Assembly: GCF_003999195.1 (NCBI RefSeq) | Contig: NZ_RJVR01000359.1 | Span: 1 to 45,159 of the forward strand | DNA from: Streptomyces soli | Lineage (GTDB): Bacteria; Actinomycetota; Actinomycetes; Streptomycetales; Streptomycetaceae | Reading direction: 5' to 3' | Length of the DNA: 45,159 nt | Shown here: positions 29,916 to 37,878 of the stretch, piece after piece | How the letters are laid out: the number at the start of each line of letters is the position of its first letter | Position numbering within the stretch: position 1 is the first letter of the stretch | The notes under the pieces: model-generated | The model's database searches: none | What the model was told of the DNA's origin: nothing | Seen by the model: only the letters and a program-made list of their open reading frames with translations | Position numbers and translations under genes: made by a program

Positions 29916-30880
29916 AGTTCGCGCTCCCCCATAAGACCGGCCGCACCCTTGGCGAGCATCTCGGCGGCGAGTTCGCGGCCGAGTGCCGCGGCGTCCTCGC
30001 GAGAGGCAGGGGTGGCACCGGTGGTGGACATCTGTACCAGCGACGTGCCGTCGGTCGTGCCGACGACGCCGCGCAGGCGCAGCTCGGAAACCTGCCCGTC
30101 GGCCACAAGGTCGGCTAGCGCGCCCACAGGGGCGGAGCAGCCGGCCTCGAGGGCGGCGAGCAGTGCGCGCTCGGCGGTCACGGCGGCCCGGGTGAACGGG
30201 TCGTCGAGCTCGGCGAGCACGGAGGCCAGCTCTGCGGATTTCGCAGAGCATTCGATGGCCAACGCCCCCTGGCCGGGGGCAGGCAGTACGGCGTCGGCGG
30301 GTATCAGCTGGGTCGCCTCGGCCAAACGGCCGAGCCGGCTCAGCCCGGCGGCGGCGAGGACAACGGCGTCCAGGTCGCCCGAGGCAACATATCCGATCCG
30401 GGTGTCGACGTTGCCACGAATCGGCACCGTCTCGATCGCGAGGCCGTGCTGCCGAGCCCAGTGGTTCAGCTGTGCCAGCCGGCGCGGCGAACCGGTACCG
30501 ATCTTCGCCCTGCGCGGCGAGGCGGCGAGCTGCTCGAAGGTCAGCCCGTCGCGCGCCACCAGCGCGTCCCTGGGGTCCTCGCGGACCGGGATGGCGGCCA
30601 CCGTCAGCCCCTCGGGGTCGGCGGTCGGCAGATCCTTGAGCGAGTGGACCGCGAAGTCGATCTCACCGGCGAGCATCGCGTCACGCAGCGCCGACACGAA
30701 GACCCCGGTGCCCCCGATCTGCGACAGGTGCGCGCGCGAGGTGTCGCCGTACGTGGTGATCTCCACCAGCTCGACGTCCCGCCCGGTCAGCTCTCGGACC
30801 TGCTGCGCGACCTGGCCGGACTGCGCCATGGCCAGGGCGCTGCGCCTGGTGCCCAGTTTCAGTGCGTTCGGGCTACTCAT
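29912..30880 (-). CDS. hemC: Porphobilinogen deaminase (hydroxymethylbilane synthase)
   Basis: A 322-residue HemC that polymerises four porphobilinogens to hydroxymethylbilane. Conserved parts are KLGTRRSALAMAQS, AVHSLKDLPT (with the Asp/Lys of the active site), GTGSPRR, RGNVDTR and LPAPGQGALAIE. Cys248 in LEAGCSAPVGA anchors the dipyrromethane cofactor. ATG 30880 overlaps the hemA stop (ATGA) and the hemC stop overlaps the hemD TTG, so the four-gene run rex-hemA-hemC-hemD is translated as a coupled chain. Confidence 0.96.
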   Translation of the reverse strand: MSSPNALKLGTRRSALAMAQSGQVAQQVRELTGRDVELVEITTYGDTSRAHLSQIGGTGVFVSALRDAMLAGEIDFAVHSLKDLPTADPEGLTVAAIPVREDPRDALVARDGLTFEQLAASPRRAKIGTGSPRRLAQLNHWARQHGLAIETVPIRGNVDTRIGYVASGDLDAVVLAAAGLSRLGRLAEATQLIPADAVLPAPGQGALAIECSAKSAELASVLAELDDPFTRAAVTAERALLAALEAGCSAPVGALADLVADGQVSELRLRGVVGTTDGTSLVQMSTTGATPASREDAAALGRELAAEMLAKGAAGLMGEREL

Positions 30881-32220
30881 GCCCGCCCTCGATTCGGTTC
30901 AGCCGTTTCGTCGGCCCGGCTGACGGCGGCGACCGCCTGCGGGTCGAGGTCGAACAGTTCGCGCAGCGCGTCCGCGTACCCGGCGCCGCCGGGTTCGCCC
31001 GCGAGCTGCTTGACCCGCACGGTGGGCGCGTGCAGGAGCTTGTCGACGACGCGGCGCACAGTCTGGGTGACCTCGGCCCGCTCGCGTTCGTCCAGGTTCG
31101 GGACCCGGCCTTCGAGGCGGGCGAGTTCGGTGGCGACCAGCTCGGCGGCCATGGCACGCAGTGCGATCACGGTCGGCGTGATGTGCGCGGCGCGCTGGGC
31201 GGCGCCGAAAGCCGCGACCTCGGCGGAGACGATTTTGCGGACCCTGTCGACATCGGCGGCCATGGGCGCGTCCTGCGCGGCCGTGCCGATGGTCTCCAGG
31301 TCGACCAGGTGGGCGCCGTCCAGCGTCCCTACCACGGGGTCGGTGTCGCGCGGCATCGCCAGGTCGAGCAGGCCGATGGGCGCGGAGGCCGTACGGGAGA
31401 GCAGCGCGCGGGCGACCGTCTCGGCGGCGATGACCTGCCCGGTCGCGCCGGTACAGGAGACCACGATGTCGGCGTGCGGCAGCTCGGCGGCCAGGTCGTC
31501 CATCCGTACCGCCCGGCCGCCGACCGCCTGCGCGAGGCGGGCGGCGCGGTCGTGGGTTCGGTTGGCGACGACGATCTCGCTGACGCCGGCGCGGGCCAGG
31601 GTGTTGGCGGCCAGCGAGCTCATGGATCCGGCGCCGACGACCAGGGCGCGCTTGCCCTTGGCCCAGCTGTCGAAGGTGTCGACGCCGCCGATGGCCTGGG
31701 CGAGCTGGTCGAAGCCGAAGCTGACCAGCGACTGGCCGGCCCGGTCGATGCCGGTCTCGGAGTGGGCGCGCTTGCCGACCCGCAGCGCCTGCTGGAACAG
31801 GTCGTTGAGCAGCCGCCCCGCCGTGTGCTGCTCCTGGCCGACGCTGAGGGTGTCCTTGATCTGGCCGATGATCTGGCCCTCGCCGACGACCATGGAGTCC
31901 AGTCCGCAGGCCACCGAGAAGAGGTGGTGGACGGCCCGGTCCTCGTAGTGCACGTACAGATAAGGGGTGAGCTCCTCCAGCGGCACCTCGCTGTGTGCCG
32001 CGAGGAGCGTGGACAGCTCGGCGACCCCGGCGTGGAACTTGTCCACGTCCGCGTAGAGCTCGATGCGGTTGCAGGTGGTGAGCACCGCGGCCTCGGCGGC
32101 CGGCTCGGCGGCGACCGTCTCGTGCAGCAGCTTGATCCTGGTCTCGTCGGCGAGCGCCGCCCGTTCCAGCATGCTGACCGGGGCGCTGCGGTGGCTCAGA
32201 CCGACCACGAGAAGACTCAT
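30877..32220 (-). CDS. hemA: Glutamyl-tRNA reductase
   Basis: A 447-residue GluTR, the committed step of C5-pathway haem synthesis, reducing Glu-tRNA to glutamate semialdehyde with NADPH. The catalytic Cys50 lies in LTTCNRIELY, followed by GLDSMVVGEGQIIGQIK. The NADPH domain reads VVGAGSMSSLAA, and a C-terminal dimerisation helix follows. ATG 32220 overlaps the rex stop (ATGA). Its position directly behind rex links haem production, and so cytochromes, to the cellular NADH/NAD+ ratio. Confidence 0.97.
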   Translation of the reverse strand: MSLLVVGLSHRSAPVSMLERAALADETRIKLLHETVAAEPAAEAAVLTTCNRIELYADVDKFHAGVAELSTLLAAHSEVPLEELTPYLYVHYEDRAVHHLFSVACGLDSMVVGEGQIIGQIKDTLSVGQEQHTAGRLLNDLFQQALRVGKRAHSETGIDRAGQSLVSFGFDQLAQAIGGVDTFDSWAKGKRALVVGAGSMSSLAANTLARAGVSEIVVANRTHDRAARLAQAVGGRAVRMDDLAAELPHADIVVSCTGATGQVIAAETVARALLSRTASAPIGLLDLAMPRDTDPVVGTLDGAHLVDLETIGTAAQDAPMAADVDRVRKIVSAEVAAFGAAQRAAHITPTVIALRAMAAELVATELARLEGRVPNLDERERAEVTQTVRRVVDKLLHAPTVRVKQLAGEPGGAGYADALRELFDLDPQAVAAVSRADETAEPNRGRA

Positions 32221-32993
32221 GCCGGCATCACGGCGGGGAGGTCCCCGTCAGATCCCGGACGCTTGATCCCGCCACGTACGGTCTTCGCGGCGACCGGCGG
32301 CGTGACCGAATCGACGGCCTCGCTCAGCTCCTCGCCGGCCTTGCGCTGCTCGTGGAAGGCGAGGATCTGCAGCTCGATGGAGAGGTCGACCTTCCGTACG
32401 TCCACGCCGTCGGGCACGGTCAGCACGGTGGGCGCGAAATTGAGGATCGAGGTGACCCCGGCGGCGACAAGGCGGTCGCAGACCTCCTGGGCGGCTCCGG
32501 CCGGGGTGGTGATCACGCCGATGGACACCTGGTTGTCCTCGACGATGTCCTCCAGCTCGTCGGCGTGCCGTACGGGCAGTCCGGCGATGAGCCTTCCGGC
32601 GAGGTGCGCGTCGGCGTCGATGAGCGCGGCGATACGGAAGCCGCGGGAGGCGAAGCCGCCGTAGTTGGCGAGGGCGGCGCCGAGGTTACCCATGCCGACG
32701 ATCACGACGGGCCAGTCCTGGGTCAGGCCCAGTTCGCGGGAGATCTGGTACACGAGGTACTCGACGTCATAGCCGACGCCCCGGGTTCCGTAGGAACCGA
32801 GGTACGAGAAGTCCTTGCGGAGCTTGGCGGAGTTGACCCCGGCGGCCGCCGCGAGTTCCTCGGACGACACGGTGGGCACCGAGCGCTCGGAGAGCGCGGT
32901 CAGAGCCCGCAGGTACAGCGGAAGACGGGCGACGGTGGCCTCGGGGATCCCTCGGCTGCGGGTCGCCGGTCGGTGAGTTCGGCCAGTTGCCAC
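32217..32993 (-). CDS. rex: Redox-sensing transcriptional repressor Rex
   Basis: A 258-residue Rex repressor. The N-terminal winged helix includes IPEATVARLPLYLRALTALS and SSEELAAAAGVNSAKLRKDF with SYLGSYGTRGVGY. The Rossmann domain carries VVIVGMGNLGAALANYGGF, which binds NADH or NAD+. Rex binds operators when NADH is low and releases when NADH rises. GTG 32993 is chosen since GCAGGAG precedes it at ideal spacing. An excellent Rex operator lies 76 bp upstream, indicating autoregulation of the rex-hem operon as known in S. coelicolor. Confidence 0.96.
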   Translation of the reverse strand: MATGRTHRPATRSRGIPEATVARLPLYLRALTALSERSVPTVSSEELAAAAGVNSAKLRKDFSYLGSYGTRGVGYDVEYLVYQISRELGLTQDWPVVIVGMGNLGAALANYGGFASRGFRIAALIDADAHLAGRLIAGLPVRHADELEDIVEDNQVSIGVITTPAGAAQEVCDRLVAAGVTSILNFAPTVLTVPDGVDVRKVDLSIELQILAFHEQRKAGEELSEAVDSVTPPVAAKTVRGGIKRPGSDGDLPAVMPA

Positions 32994-33068
32994 GATGCTC
33001 CTGCGGGTAGAGCGTGGACGACAGGCGCCACAGTCCCTATGGTCGCCCCGTGTACGCCAATCTATGTC

Positions 33069-33088
33069 TTTGTGAACGCGTGCACAAA
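33069..33088. promoter_or_regulatory. Rex operator (ROP) upstream of rex-hemACD
   Basis: The 20-bp sequence TTTGTGAACGCGTGCACAAA is a near-perfect palindrome (one mismatched pair) and fits the established Rex consensus TTGTGAANNNNTTCACAA. Its position upstream of rex matches direct autorepression. Confidence 0.85.
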
Positions 33089-33124
33089 GATGGTGTCCGA
33101 TTTGCCCGGGGGAAGTGACCGGCA

Positions 33125-33865
33125 TCACGCGCTCTCATTTCCGACATAAGAGACAATTTTCTGCGCCGGAACGTTCCTGCTGCGCGCCACCTCCGTGCTC
33201 CGGCGTCCCACCCATGGTGCCTCGACCGCTGCCATCTGCGGCCAGTCCAGCGCCGCCGCCTTCACGACCGCTCCCACCGCGTACGGCTGACGCGCGTGCG
33301 AGTGCCGCTCCACCGGCTCGGTCACATACCGCGTGAACAGCCGCGCCGTGGCCCGCGCGTCACCCAGCGCGGTGTGCGCGGACCAGCCGGTGACCCCGGC
33401 CGCCTGGGCGCAGGCCCGCAGGCTCAGGGCTCCGGGCAGGGCGCCGCGCAGCGCCGCCATGCGCATCGTGCACATCTCCGGTACGGCGGGGAATTCGACG
33501 CCGATACGGGCGTACTCGGCGGCCAGAAACGCCCGGTCGCAGCCCACGTTGTGCCCCACCAGCACCCTGCCGCACAGCAGCCTCAGCAGTTGCGGCGCGA
33601 TCTGCGCGAAACGCGGGGCTCGGGCAGCCAGCACATGGTGGTGCTCGATGCCGTGGATATGAGTCGGCCCCACCGGGCCCTCGGGGTCGACCAGGGTGGA
33701 GAACTCGCCCTCCACGGTCAGTTCGGCGTCGAGGAGCACCACCGCCACCTCGACCACGCGATTGCGCCGCGAACTGGACCCGGTCGCCTCAAGGTCCACC
33801 ACGGCGAAACCCCCGTGCACCCCCTGAAACCTGCCCGGGAGCACGCCGTCACCATCCTTAGACAC
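33125..33865 (-). CDS. DEDDh 3'-5' exonuclease, DNA polymerase III epsilon-like
   Basis: A 246-residue exonuclease of the DnaQ-like superfamily. All motifs are present: Exo I VVDLEATG (Asp, Glu), Exo II VGHNVGCDRAFLAAEY, and Exo III HTALGDARATARL (His and Asp). A 60-residue C-terminal extension follows. It is not linked to polymerase genes and is one of several such exonucleases in Streptomyces, possibly for repair or oligonucleotide degradation. GTG 33865 with GGGGG upstream is taken as start; an in-frame ATG at 33938 would add 24 residues lacking family features. The gene ends about 130 bp before rex. Confidence 0.85.
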   Translation of the reverse strand: MSKDGDGVLPGRFQGVHGGFAVVDLEATGSSSRRNRVVEVAVVLLDAELTVEGEFSTLVDPEGPVGPTHIHGIEHHHVLAARAPRFAQIAPQLLRLLCGRVLVGHNVGCDRAFLAAEYARIGVEFPAVPEMCTMRMAALRGALPGALSLRACAQAAGVTGWSAHTALGDARATARLFTRYVTEPVERHSHARQPYAVGAVVKAAALDWPQMAAVEAPWVGRRSTEVARSRNVPAQKIVSYVGNESA

Positions 33866-33969
33866 GCACCCCCGCTGCAGAACTTCTGCAAAACGACCTC
33901 GATGGTAATCGAAGCCACGGGCGGAAAGGAACGTGACCATTTCGCCCACCGGGGGCCACGCGGCCCGGC

Positions 33970-34215
33970 TCAGCCGCCCAGCGCGCGCCTCAGCCGGCCC
34001 TCGTCCACCCGCCAGAAGGTGTGCTGTTCGCCGTCCACCAGGACGACGGGGATCTGTTCCCAGTACGCGCGGTACAGCTCCTCGTCCTGGTTGATGTCGC
34101 GCTCCTCCACCGCCGCTCCCAGCTCCGCGGCGACTTTCTCGATCACCACGCGTGCGTCGTCGCACAGATGGCAGCCGGGTTTGCCGATGAGCGTCACAGT
34201 CCTCATGCCCGCCAT
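33970..34215 (-). CDS. Glutaredoxin-like thiol-disulfide protein
   Basis: An 81-residue thioredoxin-fold protein: MRTVTLIGKPGCHLCDDARV, then EERDINQDEELYRAYWEQIP and VVLVDGEQHTFWRVDEG. The active site CHLC is of the CxxC type, and cis-Pro follows at IPVV. It belongs to the glutaredoxin-like/DUF836 group, small reductases of unknown partner. ATG 34215 is taken, preceded by GGGGG; ATG 34206 is also possible. It is divergent from the HAD phosphatase and upstream of the exonuclease on the same strand. Confidence 0.85.
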   Translation of the reverse strand: MAGMRTVTLIGKPGCHLCDDARVVIEKVAAELGAAVEERDINQDEELYRAYWEQIPVVLVDGEQHTFWRVDEGRLRRALGG

Positions 34216-34342
34216 TGTGCCCCCGGGCCCGCTCGGGTTCCGGCCCACCGCTGGCCCGGAGTAACAGATCCGTCGCAAGGAGTTCACCCGACCGCTCCAT
34301 GCCCGCATCGGGACTGCTGAACAGACTGACTATGCTCGCCAC

Positions 34343-35281
34343 ATGGCCGCTCTGCGATGGCTCACCCCCCGTAGGCGCTCCGCGACCGCGCGCAGCGTCC
34401 TGGCAGGCGAGGCCGCGGCCGAGGCCGCCCTCGCGGCTCCGCTGCCCAAGCAGGCGGAACCCGCGGAAGAAGGCGTGCCCGCCGCACCGCCGGAGTTCCC
34501 CGTCGTCGGGGACCCGCACGCCGCCGCCTTCTTCGACCTCGACAACACGGTGATGCAGGGCGCGGCCCTCTTCCACTTCGGCCGGGGCCTGTACAAGCGG
34601 AAGTTTTTCCACAAGCGCGACCTGGTCCGCTTCGCCTGGCAGCAGGCGTACTTCCGGATGGCCGGCTCCGAGGACCCCGAGCACATGCAGGAGGCGCGCG
34701 ACAGCGCCCTGTCGATCGTCAAGGGGCACCGCGTCGAGGAACTCATGTCCATCGGCGAGGAGATCTACGACGAGTACATGGCCGGCAAGATCTGGCCCGG
34801 CACCCGCGCCCTCGCCCAGGCCCACCTGGACGCCGGCCAGCGGGTCTGGCTGGTCACCGCCGCCCCCGTCGAGACCGCCACGATCATCGCCCGCCGCCTC
34901 GGCCTCACCGGCGCACTGGGCACCGTCGCCGAGCACATCAACGGCGTCTACACCGGCCGCCTGGTCGGCGAACCGCTGCACGGCCCCTCCAAGGCCGAGG
35001 CCGTCAAGGCGCTGGCCGTCGCCGAGGGACTCGAACTCTCGCGCTGCGCCGCGTACAGCGATTCGTCGAACGACATCCCGATGCTCTCTTTGGTCGGACA
35101 TCCGTACGCGATCAATCCTGACGCCCGGCTGCGCAAGCACGCCCGCCGCGAAGACTGGCGGCTGCGCGACTACCGGACGGGCCGCAAGGCGGCGAAAATC
35201 GGCATCCCCGCGGCCGCCGGAGTCGGCGCCGTGGCCGGGGGCGCGGCGGCCGCCGTGGCCCTGCAACGCCGCCGCCGCTAG
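34343..35281 (+). CDS. HAD-IB family phosphatase (SerB-like), membrane-anchored C-terminus
   Basis: A 312-residue HAD hydrolase of the IB group (phosphoserine phosphatase-like). Motif I is FFDLDNTVMQG with nucleophile Asp, motif II VTAAPVE, the Lys of motif III in PSKAEAVKAL, and motif IV YSDSSNDIPML. Its capping region (FHFGRGLYKRKFFHKRDLVR) is typical of the actinobacterial branch. A 55-residue N-terminal extension is Ala-rich and probably disordered. The C-terminus has a hydrophobic Gly/Ala segment (PAAAGVGAVAGGAAAAVAL) followed by Arg residues, suggesting a membrane anchor. The substrate is not predictable. It lies just upstream of the bldN region. Confidence 0.85.
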   Translation: MAALRWLTPRRRSATARSVLAGEAAAEAALAAPLPKQAEPAEEGVPAAPPEFPVVGDPHAAAFFDLDNTVMQGAALFHFGRGLYKRKFFHKRDLVRFAWQQAYFRMAGSEDPEHMQEARDSALSIVKGHRVEELMSIGEEIYDEYMAGKIWPGTRALAQAHLDAGQRVWLVTAAPVETATIIARRLGLTGALGTVAEHINGVYTGRLVGEPLHGPSKAEAVKALAVAEGLELSRCAAYSDSSNDIPMLSLVGHPYAINPDARLRKHARREDWRLRDYRTGRKAAKIGIPAAAGVGAVAGGAAAAVALQRRRR

Positions 35282-35625
35282 GGACACGCGCGGTCACGAC
35301 ACCGGTCACGGCAGGCCGGCCGAGCCCATCCCTTCGGTCTTCCCCCTCTGGGCCCACCCCAGTCCCCGCTGTGTCACACAGCCACAACACGCACTCCACG
35401 CGAGCATTTCACGACCCCATATGGTCAATTCCGTTTTCACGTTCGATAATTGAGTGGTCACCAATCCGCCAGAGAGTGGGCGGAATCGGCGATTTCAGCG
35501 ACTCGGTGTAGCGTCTCCTGCACGAAGCGTTATTCTCCTCAGACGCAATCCGGTTCCCACGCGTCGCTACGACGGGTGAACGGTTCCGTACTGCACGTGA
35601 TGGAAGTTCTGCCTCTGGGAGTCCC
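35282..35625 (+). promoter_or_regulatory. Upstream regulatory region of bldN with candidate BldD site
   Basis: The 344 bp before bldN contain no gene. A relatively AT-rich block (35400-35470) holds GAGTGGTCACC (35452-35462), which resembles the published BldD half-site arrangement AGTGA-n-TCACC; bldN is a known direct BldD target in S. coelicolor. A second TGTGTCACACAGCC palindrome lies at about 35379-35392. The exact promoter was not resolved. Confidence 0.45.
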
Positions 35626-36423
35626 GTGTACCCACACACCGGGGTTGACGCCTCTGGCTTGGCTACGTTGCGCGCACTGGTGGCCGACCACCTGCGCGCC
35701 CTTGTCCCCACGTACGCCATGCCCGCCCTCGCCACGCCCGTGCCCGCCGGTTCCGCTTACGGTCCGCTCTACGCCATGGCCGAGGCGGGCACCGCCGTCG
35801 GCCGCCGCACCACCCGGCACAACACACAAGCCCAGGGCGCCAACTCCGCGTCCCGCCGCCCCGCCGCCGACAGCGACAGCGGCCGCATGATGGACCTGGT
35901 CGAACGAGCCCAGGCCGGCGAGACCGAGGCCTTCGGCCGACTGTACGACCACTACTCCGACACGGTGTACCGCTACATCTACTACCGCGTGAACGGCAAG
36001 GCCACCGCCGAGGACCTCACAAGCGAGACCTTTCTGCGCGCCCTTCGCCGTATCGGGACCTTCACCTGGCAGGGCCGCGACTTCGGCGCCTGGCTGGTCA
36101 CCATCGCCCGCAATCTGGTCGCCGACCACTTCAAGTCGAGCCGTTTCCGCCTCGAAGTCGTCACCGGCGAAATGCTCGACGCCAACGAGGTCGAGCGCAG
36201 CCCCGAGGACTCCGTCCTGGAGGCGCTCTCCAACGAGTCACTGCTCAAGGCCGTCCGCAAGCTCAACCCCCAGCAGCAGGAGTGCGTCACGCTCCGCTTC
36301 CTCCAGGGCCTTTCGGTCGCCGAGACCGCCCGAGTCATGGGCAAGAACGAGGGCGCGATCAAGACCCTCCAGTACCGCGCGGTGCGCACACTGGCCCGAC
36401 TGCTCCCCGAAGACGCCCGGTGA
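35626..36423 (+). CDS. bldN: Developmental ECF sigma factor BldN (pro-sigma)
   Basis: A 265-residue sigma factor needed for aerial hyphae formation. About 85 N-terminal residues (MYPHTGVDASGLATLRALVA and a variable Ala/Arg-rich part) precede region 2, matching the pro-sequence known to be removed from S. coelicolor BldN. Sigma region 2 spans AFGRLYDHYSDTVYRYIYYR, DLTSETFLRALRRI and GAWLVTIARNLVADHFKSSR. Region 4 includes LNPQQQECVTLRFLQGLSVA and NEGAIKTLQYRAVRTLARLL. GTG 35626 with GGGAG upstream gives the full pro-form. The downstream gene is its anti-sigma RsbN. Targets in the genus include chaplin and rodlin genes. Confidence 0.96.
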   Translation: MYPHTGVDASGLATLRALVADHLRALVPTYAMPALATPVPAGSAYGPLYAMAEAGTAVGRRTTRHNTQAQGANSASRRPAADSDSGRMMDLVERAQAGETEAFGRLYDHYSDTVYRYIYYRVNGKATAEDLTSETFLRALRRIGTFTWQGRDFGAWLVTIARNLVADHFKSSRFRLEVVTGEMLDANEVERSPEDSVLEALSNESLLKAVRKLNPQQQECVTLRFLQGLSVAETARVMGKNEGAIKTLQYRAVRTLARLLPEDAR

Positions 36424-36464
36424 GATCCGTTGCGCGAATCCGCACGATCCGATCATCATGACTG

Positions 36465-36493
36465 CGTAACCCAACTCGTACGGCACTCGTTGC
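36465..36493 (+). promoter_or_regulatory. Predicted sigma-BldN promoter of rsbN
   Basis: CGTAAC (36465-36470) and CGTTGC (36488-36493) are separated by 17 bp and match the sigma-BldN consensus as I recall it (CGTAAC and CGTTGA, spacing 16-17) with one mismatch. rsbN is a documented sigma-BldN target in S. venezuelae, giving negative feedback. It lies 131 bp before the rsbN start. Confidence 0.7.
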
Positions 36494-36624
36494 ATCAAAT
36501 GCAGACCCCCCACTGCGGTGCCCTGCTCGCTTCCGGTCACTCGATCGGGTGGACAGGCTCAAGGAACGCAACCTTCCGGGCGCTTCGGGGAGTCGAGTGT
36601 GAATGACGAGAGGAGGTGCCGCCC

Positions 36625-37797
36625 GTGATCGCGAACCCAACAGCGCACCGGCGGGCGAACGCCTTCGCCGAGGCCCTGGAGGACGCCGGTCCCCAGGCGG
36701 TCGGCGAGCAGCAGCACGGTGCTCATGCCGCTCATGCGGCGGACCGGCATGCCGACCCGGACCAGGGCCGAATGCTGGCCCTGGCGGACGCCCTTGAGGA
36801 CGTACCCCGGCCAACGCTGGACCCCGCGAAGAAGATCGAGCAGCGCGCCCAGCTGATCGCCGCCATGGAGGCGGCGCTCGCCGACGGCACCCTCAAGGTG
36901 CCCGAGCAGCGCGGCAGCAGCAGCACCCGCAACGGTGCCCACCGCTACAAACCCAGCTCCCGCTGGGGCCGCCGGCTCGCCGCCGGCGGACTGTCGGTCG
37001 GCGTCGCCGCCGGCGCCCTCGGCGGCGTCGCGGCAGCCAGCACCGACGCGCTGCCCGGCGATACGCTCTACGGCCTCAAGCGCGGCATGGAGGACATGCG
37101 GCTCAATTTGGCCGACAACGACGCCGCCCGGGGCAAGGTCTACCTCGACCTCGCCTCCACCCGCTTCCAGGAGGCCCGCCGCCTCATGGAGCGCGGCAGG
37201 AACGGCAGTCTCGACGACGCGTCGGTCGGCGAGATCGGCAAGGCCCTGTCCGGCATGCAGCAGGAGGCCTCCGAGGGCCACCGCCTGCTCAGCGCCGCCT
37301 ACCGCAGGGACGGCTCCCTGCAGCCGATCGAGGCGCTCTCCGCCTTCTCCTCCAGCCACCGCCAAGGCTGGACCGAGCTGCGCAACCGCCTCCCCTCCAG
37401 GCTCACGGACGTCGGTAACCGGGTCAACTCCGTCTTCGACGCCATAGAGCAGGAAGTCGGCCCGCTCCAGAAGCTGCTCCCCCCGTCCACCGGCGGCACC
37501 GCCGACAACCGCAACGGCCCCCCCAACGGCACCCGTTCCGGCACCTCCGGCAAACCGGCGCCCTCGGTCACGGGCTCCGCCACCGGCAAATCCACCGGAT
37601 CCGGCAAGTCCAGCCCCTCCTCCTCCGGCACCTCCTCCGACAACAACCTCATCGGCGGCCTCGTCGACGGCGGCTCCACCTCCACCCCCAGTAACTCCCC
37701 CTCCAGCTCCGCCGACTCCACCCAACCCTCCGTCACCCTCCCCCCGCTCCTCCCCGGCCTCCTACCGGGCCTGGGCCTGGCGGCCGAGGACGACTAG
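36625..37797 (+). CDS. rsbN: Anti-sigma factor RsbN (membrane, BldN-specific)
   Basis: A 390-residue protein. The N-terminal cytoplasmic part (about 1-105: VIANPTAHRRANAFAEALED ... PAKKIEQRAQLIAAMEAAL) binds sigma-BldN in characterised RsbN. One transmembrane helix follows (RRLAAGGLSVGVAAGALGGV, about 120-142). The extracellular part has the DUF5667-type helices (TDALPGDTLYGLKRGMEDMR; YLDLASTRFQEARRLMERGR). The last 130 residues are Ser/Gly/Thr-rich, ending in a hydrophobic LPPLLPGLLPGLGLAAEDD. GTG 36625 is chosen because GAGGAGG lies 9 bases before it. It is directly downstream of bldN. Confidence 0.92.
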   Translation: MIANPTAHRRANAFAEALEDAGPQAVGEQQHGAHAAHAADRHADPDQGRMLALADALEDVPRPTLDPAKKIEQRAQLIAAMEAALADGTLKVPEQRGSSSTRNGAHRYKPSSRWGRRLAAGGLSVGVAAGALGGVAAASTDALPGDTLYGLKRGMEDMRLNLADNDAARGKVYLDLASTRFQEARRLMERGRNGSLDDASVGEIGKALSGMQQEASEGHRLLSAAYRRDGSLQPIEALSAFSSSHRQGWTELRNRLPSRLTDVGNRVNSVFDAIEQEVGPLQKLLPPSTGGTADNRNGPPNGTRSGTSGKPAPSVTGSATGKSTGSGKSSPSSSGTSSDNNLIGGLVDGGSTSTPSNSPSSSADSTQPSVTLPPLLPGLLPGLGLAAEDD

Positions 37798-37798
37798 C

Positions 37799-37853
37799 AG
37801 CAACAAGGCGGCGGGCGGAGCTGAGAATCAGCTCCGCCCGCCGCCTTGTTGCT
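37799..37853. terminator. Strong bidirectional terminator after rsbN
   Basis: A perfect 26-bp stem (37799-37824 with 37828-37853) and loop GAA begins 1 bp after the rsbN stop and ends 25 bp before the acyltransferase stop. It includes GGCGGCGGGCGGAGC and its complement. It should insulate the two convergent operons. Confidence 0.92.
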
Positions 37854-37878
37854 TCGCAAGAGGGGCCCCAAGGAGTGC

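Noticed and set aside
33866..35287. Exonuclease extended to 720 residues
   Set aside because: The upstream part is antisense to the glutaredoxin-neighbour and HAD genes and carries no domain.
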